Below, in pieces: positions 52,872 to 61,261 of a DNA stretch of 64,000 bases. Made by a program: the position numbers and the translations under genes. The stretch comes from Chloroflexota bacterium (GTDB taxonomy: Bacteria; Chloroflexota; UBA11872; VXOZ01), in NCBI GenBank assembly GCA_028874195.1, contig JAPPLM010000007.1:1-64000 (forward strand). The letters are read 5' to 3'. Every line of letters starts with the position of its first letter. Position 1 is the stretch's first letter. The notes beneath the pieces are model-generated. The model did no database searches. It had not been told where the DNA came from and worked only from the letters and a program-made list of their open reading frames with translations.

Positions 52872-52945
52872 TGGCTGGGGAACCAGGATTCGAACCTGGA
52901 CTTATGGATCCAGAATCCACTGTCCTACCATTAGACGATTCCCCA
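52872..52945 (-). tRNA. tRNA-Gln (anticodon CTG)
   Basis: On the minus strand the sequence folds as a cloverleaf: acceptor TGGGGAA pairing with TTCCCCA, D arm around GTCTAATGGTAGGAC, anticodon stem GTGGA/TCCAT with loop TTCTGGA giving anticodon CTG, and T arm CCAGG-TTCGAAT-CCTGG. The discriminator is G and CCA is encoded. About 45-50 bases separate it from other features on each side. Confidence 0.95.
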
Positions 52946-53392
52946 AGACGGCCACCGCAAGCGCGACCAATTTCATGGTACTAAGCGGCTTTGGCTCGCG
53001 TCAACAAGGCAGGCACTTGGGTTAATGACCTAGGTCAAATGAAGGCGGATTCAGATTGAGACCGTCTTCTTTTTGGGGCAGTTAATGGCCATTTGTGTCG
53101 CGCGACATTTGGCCGTCATTCCCGCGCACGCGGGAATCCATCTTCCTTTTCGATTGAGGCGCCTACCCAACCACACGCCTCAACGACTCCTCCTGCACGC
53201 CATCCCTGGACTCCGGCCTCCGCCGGAGTGACGGAACGGTGGCGCGGCCTCAGCAACGTAACGTGTAGGGGCACGATATATCGTGCCCCCTTCCGGTACA
53301 ATAGTGGACGCACAAGAAATGCATAGATAAATAGCTGGAACTGTCAGCCTAAAGCGTGAAGCGAGTTCGGTCCTTCACGAAAAGGATGTGGC
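52946..53392. repeat. Gap with three interspersed repeats
   Basis: Repeats lie at 53115-53142 (GTCATTCCCGCGCACGCGGGAATCC type), 53205-53234 (GGACTCCGGCCTCCGCCGGAG) and 53265-53289 (TAGGGGCACGATATATCGTGCCCC). No gene is seen; AAAGGA at 53381 serves the next gene. Confidence 0.75.
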
Positions 53393-54142
53393 GTGCGTCG
53401 CTTTGAGAACCAGGTAGCCATTGTCACCGGCGCGGGCAGCGGCATCGGATTGGGCATTGCCGAGCGGCTGGGGAACGAGGGCGCGCGGCTGCTCATTACC
53501 GATATTGACGGTGCGGTGGCAGATCAAGCCGTGGCAGAACTTGCGGCGCAAGGCCATGCTGTGCTGGCTGTTGCCGGCGACTCCGCCGAGGAGACAACCG
53601 CGGAGCGCGCGATTGCGCAGACCCTGGACGCATGGGGCCGCATCGACGTGCTAATCAACAACACCGGCATCATCGGAAACACCGCGCCGCTGTGGGAATT
53701 GCCGGTGAGCGAACTTGACCGTGTTTACCAGGTGAACCTGCGCGGCACGTACCTCTTCTGCCAGCAGGCCATTCCCTACATGCTGGACCGTGACTACGGC
53801 CGCATCGTCAACATGGCGTCCATCGCGGGCAAAGAGGGCAACCCGAACATGGTGCCGTATTCCGCCACGAAAGCCGCCATCATCGGCCTGACAAAATCAC
53901 TCGGCAAAGAACTAGCAGAGACCGGCATCCGCGTGAACTGCCTCACACCCGCGGTGGTGCGTACGCCCATCTGGGAGCAGACTACAGCGACGCAGATGGA
54001 CATGCTGCTGGCGCGCATCCCTATGAAGCGCAGCGGCGAGATCAGCGAGGTAGCGGCAATGGTGGCGTGGCTGGCGTCGGCTGAGTGCTCCTTCAGCACC
54101 GGCGCGGTTTTCGATCTCAGCGGCGGCCGGGCGACCTACTAG
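53393..54142 (+). CDS. SDR family oxidoreductase (FabG-like)
   Basis: This is a 249-residue classical SDR. The cofactor motif TGAGSGIG lies at about residues 12-19, NNTG (NNAG variant) at about 90, and the catalytic Ser in VNMASIAGKEG with YSATK. A charged IRVNCLTPAVVRTPIW segment and the end CSFSTGAVFDLSGGRATY match 3-oxoacyl-ACP reductase and related sugar or hydroxyacid dehydrogenases. The GTG start is preceded by AAAGGA. It lies near an enolase-superfamily dehydratase that runs the other way, so a joint role in sugar-acid catabolism is possible but unproven. Confidence 0.92.
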   Translation: MRRFENQVAIVTGAGSGIGLGIAERLGNEGARLLITDIDGAVADQAVAELAAQGHAVLAVAGDSAEETTAERAIAQTLDAWGRIDVLINNTGIIGNTAPLWELPVSELDRVYQVNLRGTYLFCQQAIPYMLDRDYGRIVNMASIAGKEGNPNMVPYSATKAAIIGLTKSLGKELAETGIRVNCLTPAVVRTPIWEQTTATQMDMLLARIPMKRSGEISEVAAMVAWLASAECSFSTGAVFDLSGGRATY

Positions 54143-54193
54143 AACTGGTTCCACCGCACTAAACTGCCAGGCTCATCCAAGCGAGTAGAAGGC

Positions 54194-54481
54194 ATGAAAT
54201 CAGATCCACCTGAGACAGTAAGCGCTAAAGTGCAGAGTTACCTCGATGAGGCACTCTCTTTGCAGGAGCTATCCGCGTGGCTGTTGTCTAAGACTGCGTA
54301 TTTTGCCAATGAGTCGCAAGGCGCGGCGCAGTCCTATGATGCCAAACTTTGGGCGCGAGCATGTAACCTTATCTCCCTCTTTGGTGACAATGCTCTATCG
54401 GAAGATGAGGTGAGGGGCGCGCTTCGAGACTGGCTGGCGGAGCATCCAACCGCATTTGCACACACGTCCGCCCCCCGTTAA
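54194..54481 (+). CDS. Hypothetical small helical protein (95 aa)
   Basis: I do not recognise this family. The 95-residue product is rich in Ala, Leu, Ser and acidic residues, with helices around YLDEALSLQELSAWLL and LWARACNLISLFGD, ending LRDWLAEHPTAFA. There is no signal peptide. AGAAGGC sits just before the ATG. It follows the SDR gene by 51 bases in the same direction and may be co-transcribed. Confidence 0.6.
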   Translation: MKSDPPETVSAKVQSYLDEALSLQELSAWLLSKTAYFANESQGAAQSYDAKLWARACNLISLFGDNALSEDEVRGALRDWLAEHPTAFAHTSAPR

Positions 54482-54539
54482 GGCGAACCATTCCCTAACC
54501 GCACGCAGACTCAAGCTCTTTCTCGTCCGTGCAGTCAAT

Positions 54540-55682
54540 TTAGATAAACGCTGCTGAGCCATCGGGACCCACGTCGAACGGCCGGTGCCAGGAGCGTATC
54601 GGCTGGCCGCGCACGTAGTCCTCGTTCAGTTCGATGCCCCAGCCGGGCTTCTCGGGAATCTCCAGGTATCCGTCATTGAGTTTGACCGGCTCATCCAGAA
54701 TGTCCTTGCGCGGCGACTCGTCGTCGGCGTGGTACTCCAGGATGATGAAGTTGTGGGTTGCGGCGGCAAAGTGCACGTTCACGGCGGTTGCCACGGGCCC
54801 CAGCGGATTATGGGGCGCGACCTTGACGTAGTGCGCCTCGGCCAGCGCCGCGATCTTGCGCATTTCGGTCAGGCCGCCGCAGACACAAATATCCGGCTGG
54901 ATAATAGTCGCCGCCTGCTTCTCCAGCAGCTCGCGAAAGCCGAACGACGTGTAGAGCATCTCGCCGGTGGCGACCGCCACGGGCGATTTCTGCGCGAACC
55001 AAGCCATGGCGTCGATGTTCTCCGGCCGCAGCGGCTCCTCGAAGAAGAACGGCTGCGAGGGCGCCACCGCCGCCGCCATTTCCAGGGCGCGGGCCGGTTC
55101 AAAGATCTTCGCGTGGGGATCTAGGCCGATATCCACGTCCGGGCCCACCGCTTCGCGCACCGCCGCGATGCGCTCGCCGGCCGCGGCTACCACGGCGTTC
55201 CACGACATCTGGCTGGCGTTGGGCGGATGCGGCGCCATCTTTAGCGCGGTGTAGCCGTACTTTGCTACGAGCGTCTTCGCGTTCTCCGCGCAGTCTTCCG
55301 GTGTCGCCCCACCGCATCCCTGATAAACCCGAATGCGGTCGCGGCACTTGCCGCCCAGCATGCGATACACCGGCTGCCCCGCCGCCTTGCCGCTGATGTC
55401 CCACAGGGCATGGTCGATGCCGCTGATGGCGGCGTTAATCACCGAGCCACCGGGAAAGCGCGAGTGTACGTACATGTGATACCAGATGGCGTTAATGTCG
55501 CGCGGGTCTTTGCCCACGATCCAGTCGGCAAAGTCGTCAATGGCCGCCGCCACCGCCCGGTTGGGCCCCACCGGGTACGCCTCGCCAATGCCGCTGATGC
55601 CTTCTGACGTGTTGATTCTTACGATGAGCACGTCGCGCGATGTGATCGGCGCGGCAAAAGTCTCGACTGACGTGATCTTCAT
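54540..55682 (-). CDS. Mandelate racemase/muconate lactonizing enzyme family dehydratase
   Basis: This enolase-superfamily enzyme of 380 residues abstracts an alpha proton from a carboxylate using a metal ion. Metal ligands are expected at the ends of three beta strands: DIGLDPHAKI, FFFEEPLRPE and ATGEMLY. The C-terminal His of the barrel is in VAPHNPLGPVATAV, as in galactonate- or gluconate-type dehydratases. The ATG at 55682 (MKITSVETFAAP) is where the capping domain begins; further upstream in-frame text is not conserved. Sugar-acid dehydration is the likeliest role, but the substrate is not assigned. Confidence 0.92.
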   Translation of the reverse strand: MKITSVETFAAPITSRDVLIVRINTSEGISGIGEAYPVGPNRAVAAAIDDFADWIVGKDPRDINAIWYHMYVHSRFPGGSVINAAISGIDHALWDISGKAAGQPVYRMLGGKCRDRIRVYQGCGGATPEDCAENAKTLVAKYGYTALKMAPHPPNASQMSWNAVVAAAGERIAAVREAVGPDVDIGLDPHAKIFEPARALEMAAAVAPSQPFFFEEPLRPENIDAMAWFAQKSPVAVATGEMLYTSFGFRELLEKQAATIIQPDICVCGGLTEMRKIAALAEAHYVKVAPHNPLGPVATAVNVHFAAATHNFIILEYHADDESPRKDILDEPVKLNDGYLEIPEKPGWGIELNEDYVRGQPIRSWHRPFDVGPDGSAAFI

Positions 55683-55870
55683 GGTGGAATACTCCTGTGG
55701 TGTGAGAGATCGTCTTATTTGGGAAAAAGAACAGCGATCAATAATAAAGAGATACTCCATTTCTCCTGAGTGCACAAGGCAATACTGCCGACATGAGTGA
55801 GCCTTCGAGTGAGTAGAAGGACTGGCATCCCTTTAACAGAGCGGTCCAATCAGAGCGGCGGCGGCACCAT

Positions 55871-56740
55871 TCAGTCCTCATTCTGCCAGTCGATGAGAAG
55901 ATGGCGGCTGCTACCCGCAGCGTGTGTCTCGATAACGACCGGCACGCGCAATGCTTCGCTGCTCTCGTACAGTTCCCGCCGCTCGGCGAAGGCTGCATCC
56001 GTCATTGCCAAAGCGGCAGTGCGGTCAAGCAGAGCGGTGTCGGCTTTTGTCACATCCCTGTTATTCTTCAAGTGCATTCCCCACCAGTCATCAGAGAGCA
56101 TCTCAAAGCCATTGAGGGCCGCGAAGTCGCTCACCAGGATGCCGCGAACTTTGGCTAATCCTTGCCCGCGGGGATGGCGGCCAAAGCCGAAAAGGGCGCC
56201 GTTACTCTGATCCTCGCGGCACATCTGCCAGGCTCGCCCCGCAGTAATGAACTGATCCGGCGGCACGTCGTGCAGCTTCAGGTCGGGGTCTTCCAAAACC
56301 CAGCGACCCTCTGCGACGCTCCAGTATTCGCAGAGACAGTGGTTTTGATAGTGCGTCGTTTCAAGATAGGTGGCGAACCCCCAGCGGCTGCGCGCCGGTA
56401 TCCCTCTCTGACGCAGGATTGCACAGAGCAGCGCGGCGAAGTGGCGGCAATCGACAATGAGGCGGCGCGACTCAGCGCGAGTAGTGCTGAGCGGGCGGTC
56501 ATCAAGAGCGAGTAGTGACCCGACCATGCGCTGGACATGACGGATCTTGATTTCTCCAGACCGTTTCGCTAGGAGATCCGGGTGATGCTTTTGCACTTTC
56601 CAAATGTGTATCAGCAGGCCGCCAAGCGCCGCGTGCAGTGCGTCCATATCTGCCGGCAGAGCAGCGAGATGATTGGCATATTCGCTCGGATCGGTGAAGC
56701 GCGTGTGTTTTGTGTAGTAATACAGAACGTCCGACTTCAC
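55871..56740 (-). CDS. Transglutaminase-like domain protein
   Basis: This 289-residue protein of the transglutaminase/protease superfamily has the catalytic Cys in IVDCRHFAALLCAILRQRG, a His in HYQNHCLCEYW and an Asp in VLEDPDLK, in the usual Cys-His-Asp order. No signal peptide is seen, so it acts in the cytoplasm. I placed the start at GTG 56740 (reading MKSDVLYYYTKHTRFTDP), because AAGGG precedes it and the upstream in-frame 74 codons run through interspersed repeats. Function is unknown; the domain occurs in peptidases and peptide cross-linkers. Confidence 0.82.
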   Translation of the reverse strand: MKSDVLYYYTKHTRFTDPSEYANHLAALPADMDALHAALGGLLIHIWKVQKHHPDLLAKRSGEIKIRHVQRMVGSLLALDDRPLSTTRAESRRLIVDCRHFAALLCAILRQRGIPARSRWGFATYLETTHYQNHCLCEYWSVAEGRWVLEDPDLKLHDVPPDQFITAGRAWQMCREDQSNGALFGFGRHPRGQGLAKVRGILVSDFAALNGFEMLSDDWWGMHLKNNRDVTKADTALLDRTAALAMTDAAFAERRELYESSEALRVPVVIETHAAGSSRHLLIDWQNED

Positions 56741-57173
56741 AGGGTAAACCCTTATTGTGGAGTACCGCCCGTAGTGGGAGTACCTTTGGCTATCGTGATT
56801 CCCACGCGAAACCTGCCCCACACGCGATACGGCGCGGGAATCCATCTTCATGCGTGAGGCAAACAGATCACGGAGCGGGGGACAAGCCCCCGCGCTACGA
56901 CCAGAGTGGGCAAGAAAAGGCGGTGCACGGCTTTCAGGGTTTACCTGCGCCAATATCGTCATTCCCGCGCAAGCGGGAATCCATCCTTTCCGCGTACCCT
57001 AGACTCCGGCCTTCGCCGGAGTGACGGATAGACCGCCCCCACTGCTCTCGGGGCAATTTCCCAGCGGGGGACAAGCCCCCGCGCTACGGGAAGATGAAGG
57101 ATGTCTACCCGCTTGGTCAAGGGAACTACTGCCAACCTACCGTATGTTCGGCTTATTTAGCAGAAACTGTTCG
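56741..57173. repeat. Gap with five interspersed repeats
   Basis: GTGATTCCCACGCG...GCGCGGGAATCCATC variant with a nested arm (about 56795-56846), two GCGGGGGACAAGCCCCCGC copies (56875-56898 and 57063-57086), GTCATTCCCGCGCAAGCGGGAA (56959-56985) and CTCCGGCCTTCGCCGGAG (57002-57026). It shows how densely these elements pack. No gene is seen. Confidence 0.8.
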
Positions 57174-58145
57174 TCAGGCGCACACTGGATGATCCGACGA
57201 CCAGCGGTTGAAGTTCTTGGTGGTGGAGGCGGCCAGTTTCGGGCGGGCGTCTTCCCACATTTGGGTCCACGTGTCGGCATCGCGCAGTTCCGACTCCGGA
57301 TTGGCGCGGCTGCGGGCCACGAAATCCGGGAACACCGGGCGGCCGGTGGGTTGGCCGACGGGCTGGTAGCGCAAGTCGAAGCTCCAACGCACTTGATCTT
57401 TGGTCTTGTTGTCGTAGGAGCAGTGCATAGTCTTGCGGTGCATAAGCAGGATGCTGCCCGCCTTCATGGGCAGGGGAATGGCGTTTTCAACGTCTATGAG
57501 CTTTTCCGGAATCCAGACGCCGCCAACGCCCGGGCAGTGTACGGCGAGTTCCTCTTCGCGGTGAGAGTAGGGCACGGCGTACATGCAGCTATTCTCGATG
57601 GTGGCGTCGTTCAAGGGCAGCCACACCGTCAGCATCTCGGTCTCGTCGGCCTCTTCCACCACCACGCCGTTGTCCTGGTGCCAGGGCACGGCCACGGAGA
57701 GGTTGCTCGGATTCTCCACGTGGACGACGTGCCGCGGTAGCTTCATGCGGACATGCTGCACGGGATTGGAGAGAATCTCAGGCCCCACTATACTCTCTGC
57801 GCAATCGAGGAGACGGGGGTTCGTGAGCAGATTGAAGACGGCCGGTCCGGTGTGCATGGGCGCATCGGCTCCCTCGGCTTTCTGCGGCAGTGAGATGTCG
57901 AACGGCTGGGCGAAAATCTGGCCGCTCTCATCGCACACCTGAATAAGGCGCTGGTCGAACGGCAGGTCGGCGTACGTCGAGGAAAGAACACCCTCCGCGT
58001 AGAGTTCGTGGGCGATGCCGTCCAGCACCTCGCCGTATTCCGCCATCACCGGCGCCAGATCTTCCTCGGGATCGAGGACGTTTTCTACGACGACGTAACC
58101 CTTTTCACTCAATTGATCGAGTTGTGCTTGCGTCAGGCCGGCCAT
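57174..58145 (-). CDS. Phytanoyl-CoA dioxygenase (PhyH) family protein, copy 1
   Basis: This is a 323-residue Fe(II)/2-oxoglutarate-dependent oxygenase of the PhyH family. The iron site is built from WHQDNG (His-x-Asp) near residue 160 and the distal His in LLMHRKTMHCSYDN, with the 2-oxoglutarate Arg in RWSFDLRY. Between them lies LNDATIENSCMYAVPYSH. It is a close paralogue of the gene at 58608, sharing the start MAGLTQAQL and the end HPVCA. PhyH proteins hydroxylate lipids, osmolytes or secondary metabolites; nothing nearby fixes the substrate. Confidence 0.9.
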   Translation of the reverse strand: MAGLTQAQLDQLSEKGYVVVENVLDPEEDLAPVMAEYGEVLDGIAHELYAEGVLSSTYADLPFDQRLIQVCDESGQIFAQPFDISLPQKAEGADAPMHTGPAVFNLLTNPRLLDCAESIVGPEILSNPVQHVRMKLPRHVVHVENPSNLSVAVPWHQDNGVVVEEADETEMLTVWLPLNDATIENSCMYAVPYSHREEELAVHCPGVGGVWIPEKLIDVENAIPLPMKAGSILLMHRKTMHCSYDNKTKDQVRWSFDLRYQPVGQPTGRPVFPDFVARSRANPESELRDADTWTQMWEDARPKLAASTTKNFNRWSSDHPVCA

Positions 58146-58607
58146 TTCTTGCTGCTCCTAGACTTCCCACGTGAACCGTTTGCACATTTCCTTGCGTTTG
58201 CTGCCAGGATTCTCTACTCTTGGCCTTCTACTCCTTGTCTTGTACCAAAGTAATACAACCGGAGTACTTTAGGCAAGCCCTCAAGGGACAATTCGGAGCA
58301 GGGAAAAGACCCGCACTGCGGCTAAAGGCAGAGGCCGTAAGTTGTAAGCAATAACCGGGAAACTGACTGAGATGGCAGTATGGTAAATCTGGAAAAGAGC
58401 CTGCCCCACTTTTGGTATGGAACGGGAATCCTTCTTCGTTGATCGCACGCCTTGGACTCCGGCGAAAGCCGGAGTGACGGATCGGCTGCCTATTCGTTCA
58501 AACAGCGGTGGTTTTGCGGGGGACAAGCCCCCGCGCTACGGGAAAGGAAGAGCGAATCCGACCGCCGTCATTCGGAACGGATCTACCCTGTCCCGCACTT
58601 TGGCGCG
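58146..58607. repeat. Gap between the two PhyH genes with repeats
   Basis: It contains a degraded GGGAATCC element near 58411-58437, GACTCCGGCGAAAGCCGGAGTGACGGA (58454-58481) and GCGGGGGACAAGCCCCCGC (58516-58539). No gene is seen; the rest is AT-richer. Confidence 0.75.
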
Positions 58608-59576
58608 TTAGGCGCACACGGGATGATCGGCGGACCAACGGTTGAACTTCTGTTTGGCGGAAGCGGCCAGCCGAACACGCGCTTCTTCCCAAAGCTGGAC
58701 CCAAGCGGCCGGGTCGCGGACTTCTGTCTCCGGGTTGGCGCGGCTGCGGACCACGAAATCGGGAAAGACCGGACGGCCGGAGGGTTGGCCGGTGGGCTGG
58801 TAGCGCAGGTCGAAACTCCAGCGCACCTCGTCTTCTGTCTTATTGTCATATGAGCAGTGCATGGTCCTGCGGTGCATGAAGAGCACACTGCCGGCCTGCA
58901 TAGGCAGCGGCACGGCCTTTGCCACGTCCATCTGCGTTTCCGGTATGCTCAGGCCGCCTGTGCCCGGGCAGTGCACGGCGAGGCCGTCCCGGTGGGAGTA
59001 GGGCACCACGTTCAGGCAGCTATTCTCGATGGTGGCATCGTTCAAGGGCAGCCACACCGTCAGCATCTCGGTCTCGTCCGCCGCCTCCACCACCACGCCG
59101 TTATCCTGGTGCCAGGGCGTGGGACCGGCCAGACCGGACCGCCCCTCGGTGTGCACCGCGTGGAGGGGCAACTTCATGCGCACATGCTGTATCGGGTTGG
59201 AGTTGATTTCGGGCCCCATGATGCTCTCCACGCAATCGAGCAGACGTGAGTTAATGAGCAAGCCAAAAACGGCCGGGCCCGTGTGCATGGGCGCGTCGGC
59301 GCGCTCGGCGCTTTGGGGCAGCGAAATGTCGAACGGCTGGGTGAAGAGTTGGCGGCTTTCGTCGCAGATCTGGATGAGCCGCTGGTCGAACGGCAGGTCG
59401 GCATAGATGGAAGAAATGACGCCATCGGCGTGGAGATCGCGGGCGATGCCGTCCAGCACCTCGCCGTACTCCGCCATCACCGGCGCCAGGTCTTCCTCGG
59501 GGTCGAGGACATTGTCTGCGACGACGTATCCCTGCTCCGCGAATTGTTCGAGTTGCGCTTGCGTCAGACCGGCCAT
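58608..59576 (-). CDS. Phytanoyl-CoA dioxygenase (PhyH) family protein, copy 2
   Basis: This is a 322-residue paralogue of the upstream-lying copy with the same iron site (WHQDNG and MHRRTMHCSYDN) and the same RWSFDLRYQPTGQPSGRP block. Text around the second membrane-free loop (SCLNVVPYSHRDGLAVHCPG) differs from copy 1, where substrate contacts would sit. The strong likeness and tandem placement suggest recent duplication. Both may act on related substrates or at different times. Confidence 0.9.
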   Translation of the reverse strand: MAGLTQAQLEQFAEQGYVVADNVLDPEEDLAPVMAEYGEVLDGIARDLHADGVISSIYADLPFDQRLIQICDESRQLFTQPFDISLPQSAERADAPMHTGPAVFGLLINSRLLDCVESIMGPEINSNPIQHVRMKLPLHAVHTEGRSGLAGPTPWHQDNGVVVEAADETEMLTVWLPLNDATIENSCLNVVPYSHRDGLAVHCPGTGGLSIPETQMDVAKAVPLPMQAGSVLFMHRRTMHCSYDNKTEDEVRWSFDLRYQPTGQPSGRPVFPDFVVRSRANPETEVRDPAAWVQLWEEARVRLAASAKQKFNRWSADHPVCA

Positions 59577-59750
59577 GGGGTAGTGCTCCTCTGCTTTATG
59601 AATGAACCTCTTGTGTATGTAATTGCAATTGTCACAGAGTCTGAGGATCCTCCATTCCTACGTCCCGTTTCTATCATATCCGAGCGTACATGTCATCACG
59701 AGTCCGGTAGGCAGTACAATACGGGAAGGAGGAATAGATGGAGAAGCGTG

Positions 59751-60188
59751 ATGCATGAAGCCGCTTGCCACTCTTACCGTGCGCTGGCTTGTATTCTGCT
59801 TGTCCTGCTGCTGGCTGCGTGCGGCAATGGAATGGAATTCCAGGGGAGCGAGACAGCGCGCCAACGTGACGTGCAGGCCCAGGCAGGGAGTCCTGTCAAT
59901 AGCAAAGAAGCGGCACTTGCGGCAGTGCACGCGCACCTCTCTCAGATCACCTCTTGCCGGGCGGCGCGTATCCGGCTGGATGAAGACTTTTCCGCAGGCA
60001 AATTCGCTGCGCGTTTGACCTCGGCGTACTCGATCCGCAGGCAGAATCCGGTGTGGGAGGTTGACTTTGCAGGCGATCTCCACATCCCGTATGTCAACTG
60101 GTTTGTGGAACAGGGCGACGGTACGGTGCTGGCGAGCATCAGCGCGGCGACGTATTACGAGTCTCCGCTGCTGCACATGTGCCGCTAG
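59751..60188 (+). CDS. Small lipoprotein, hypothetical
   Basis: This 145-residue protein reads MHEAACHSYRALACILLV and has lipobox LLAAC, so it is likely secreted and anchored. The mature part contains a DEDFSAGKFAARLTSAYS helix and a VWEVDFAGDLHIPYVNWFV strand region. The good ribosome binding site (GAAGGAGG at about 59725) lies seven bases before a different ATG at 59738, which opens a six-codon frame (MEKRDA) ending just after this start. Either that mini-frame is a coupled leader or a one-base indel separates the true start from the gene. No family is recognised. Confidence 0.6.
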   Translation: MHEAACHSYRALACILLVLLLAACGNGMEFQGSETARQRDVQAQAGSPVNSKEAALAAVHAHLSQITSCRAARIRLDEDFSAGKFAARLTSAYSIRRQNPVWEVDFAGDLHIPYVNWFVEQGDGTVLASISAATYYESPLLHMCR

Positions 60189-60242
60189 GACTTCGCCCTC
60201 AGCAAGAACTGGTTTCAGCAATAAGCAAGGGCGGGATTCTGG

Positions 60243-60338
60243 CTAGCCCAGCGCTTCCCGAACCGTTGCCAGCGCTTCGGGTAGTGTGAACGCCCCGCGA
60301 TAGAGCGCCACATCGACGATTGCCCCCTCGATAAACCC
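60243..60338 (-). pseudogene. Detached hisA 3'-end fragment
   Basis: On the minus strand this encodes EGAIVDVALYRGAFTLPEALATVREALG before the stop, matching the end of the intact HisA at 61262 (EGAIVGVALYRGAFTLPEAL). By hand alignment 53 of 69 bases agree. The fragment lies 30 bases beyond the NYN gene and has no upstream hisA body, so it is a remnant or a duplicate end. Confidence 0.8.
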
Positions 60339-60369
60339 TCGTTTTGCAGGCGTATCTACCGGGCCACGG

Positions 60370-61002
60370 CTATTTCCAGCTATTTGGCTTTCTGATTGTG
60401 CCATGCGCATCGGCCAGCGAATGCGGAAACTGACTTTGCCGCAGATGACTCTTCCAAAGCCTCTTGACATATGTTGCCGCGTTCTTAAGGTCCTTGTGCG
60501 TCCTGTTCTTTCGGTCAGGATTAACAACTGTTACACGAAGATGCAGGCTATCCCGCACGTAGCGTATGGCGCTGGCAAAGTCTGAATCGTTTGAAATCAC
60601 GACTGCCTGTTCATATTCGCCATTGAACCCGTCAACCAATAGTCTGGTTACGAGGTTCACGTCAGATCCCTCTTCCTCCGAATCTCTCACTTCAACTATT
60701 TCTGGCAATCCCACTATTGGCTTGACCAGCGGCCGATGTTTGGTGCGGGAACGAAACGTGCCGTAATACACCTCAAGATTCGGCAGAGTAGCCAGCGCCC
60801 TAAGGTAAACTTGCTGGCGCTGAGGCTGGGCCGGGTCGCTTGGCCGTGCATCAAGCAATGCCGTGAAATAACACACTTGCTTGATAGTGTCTCGCGGAAA
60901 AAGCACCTCTGAGAGTTTGCATAAGTCCAGCCATCTGAAAGGTCTGCCTTTTAGCGCACGGTAATAGAGATTGAAGCCGTCGACATATACGTTTGTCGTC
61001 AT
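60370..61002 (-). CDS. NYN domain protein (PIN-like nuclease fold)
   Basis: This 210-residue protein has the NYN (LabA/DUF88) fold, a PIN-like Mg-dependent RNase family. The acidic motif TNVYVDGFNLYY (D8, N11) starts the protein, EGSDVNLVTRLLVDG holds the central Asp, and VVISNDSDFASAIRYV the last acidic cluster. The start at 61002 directly precedes this motif. It lies between the intact hisA and the detached hisA 3' fragment, is AT-richer than those flanks and has a hairpin 30 bases upstream. Relatives act on RNA in regulation or defence; the target here is unknown. Confidence 0.9.
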   Translation of the reverse strand: MTTNVYVDGFNLYYRALKGRPFRWLDLCKLSEVLFPRDTIKQVCYFTALLDARPSDPAQPQRQQVYLRALATLPNLEVYYGTFRSRTKHRPLVKPIVGLPEIVEVRDSEEEGSDVNLVTRLLVDGFNGEYEQAVVISNDSDFASAIRYVRDSLHLRVTVVNPDRKNRTHKDLKNAATYVKRLWKSHLRQSQFPHSLADAHGTIRKPNSWK

Positions 61003-61261
61003 GCTACACTCCATTCGACCAATTAAAGACAGAAACCGCTCTTTGAGCGGTTTCCACCCTACCGCCTAAGCGGATAAGGGCTGTATCTACATACTAGCAA
61101 TTCTCAGAAAAGGTGTCAAGCGATTGTAAGCAGAAACCCAAGTGCCCACTTGTCTGACACTGCTGGTCACTAACGTTAATGGCTCCAAAAGCGATCGAAC
61201 ATCAAAGCTGCTGCCCTGTCATCACAAGAATTATGAAGAAGTTTCCCTTATTCGCCGCCTG
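61003..61261. other. AT-rich gap between hisA and the NYN gene, with one hairpin
   Basis: GAAACCGCT (61032-61040) and AGCGGTTTC (61046-61054) form perfect 9-base arms with a 5-base loop. On the minus strand TGTCTTTAATT follows, so it may terminate hisA transcription or be a leader structure of the NYN gene. No gene lies in the remaining 200 bases. Confidence 0.5.

Noticed and set aside
49900-52945. Attachment site repeat for an element in tRNA-Gln
   Set aside because: No copy of the tRNA 3' end was found near 49.9 kb and no integrase gene is present.
59755-60018. Alternative lipoprotein frame starting MKPLATLTV
   Set aside because: It lacks a lipobox and becomes Arg/Cys-rich; the frame from 59751 has a clear LLAAC lipobox and a longer sensible product.
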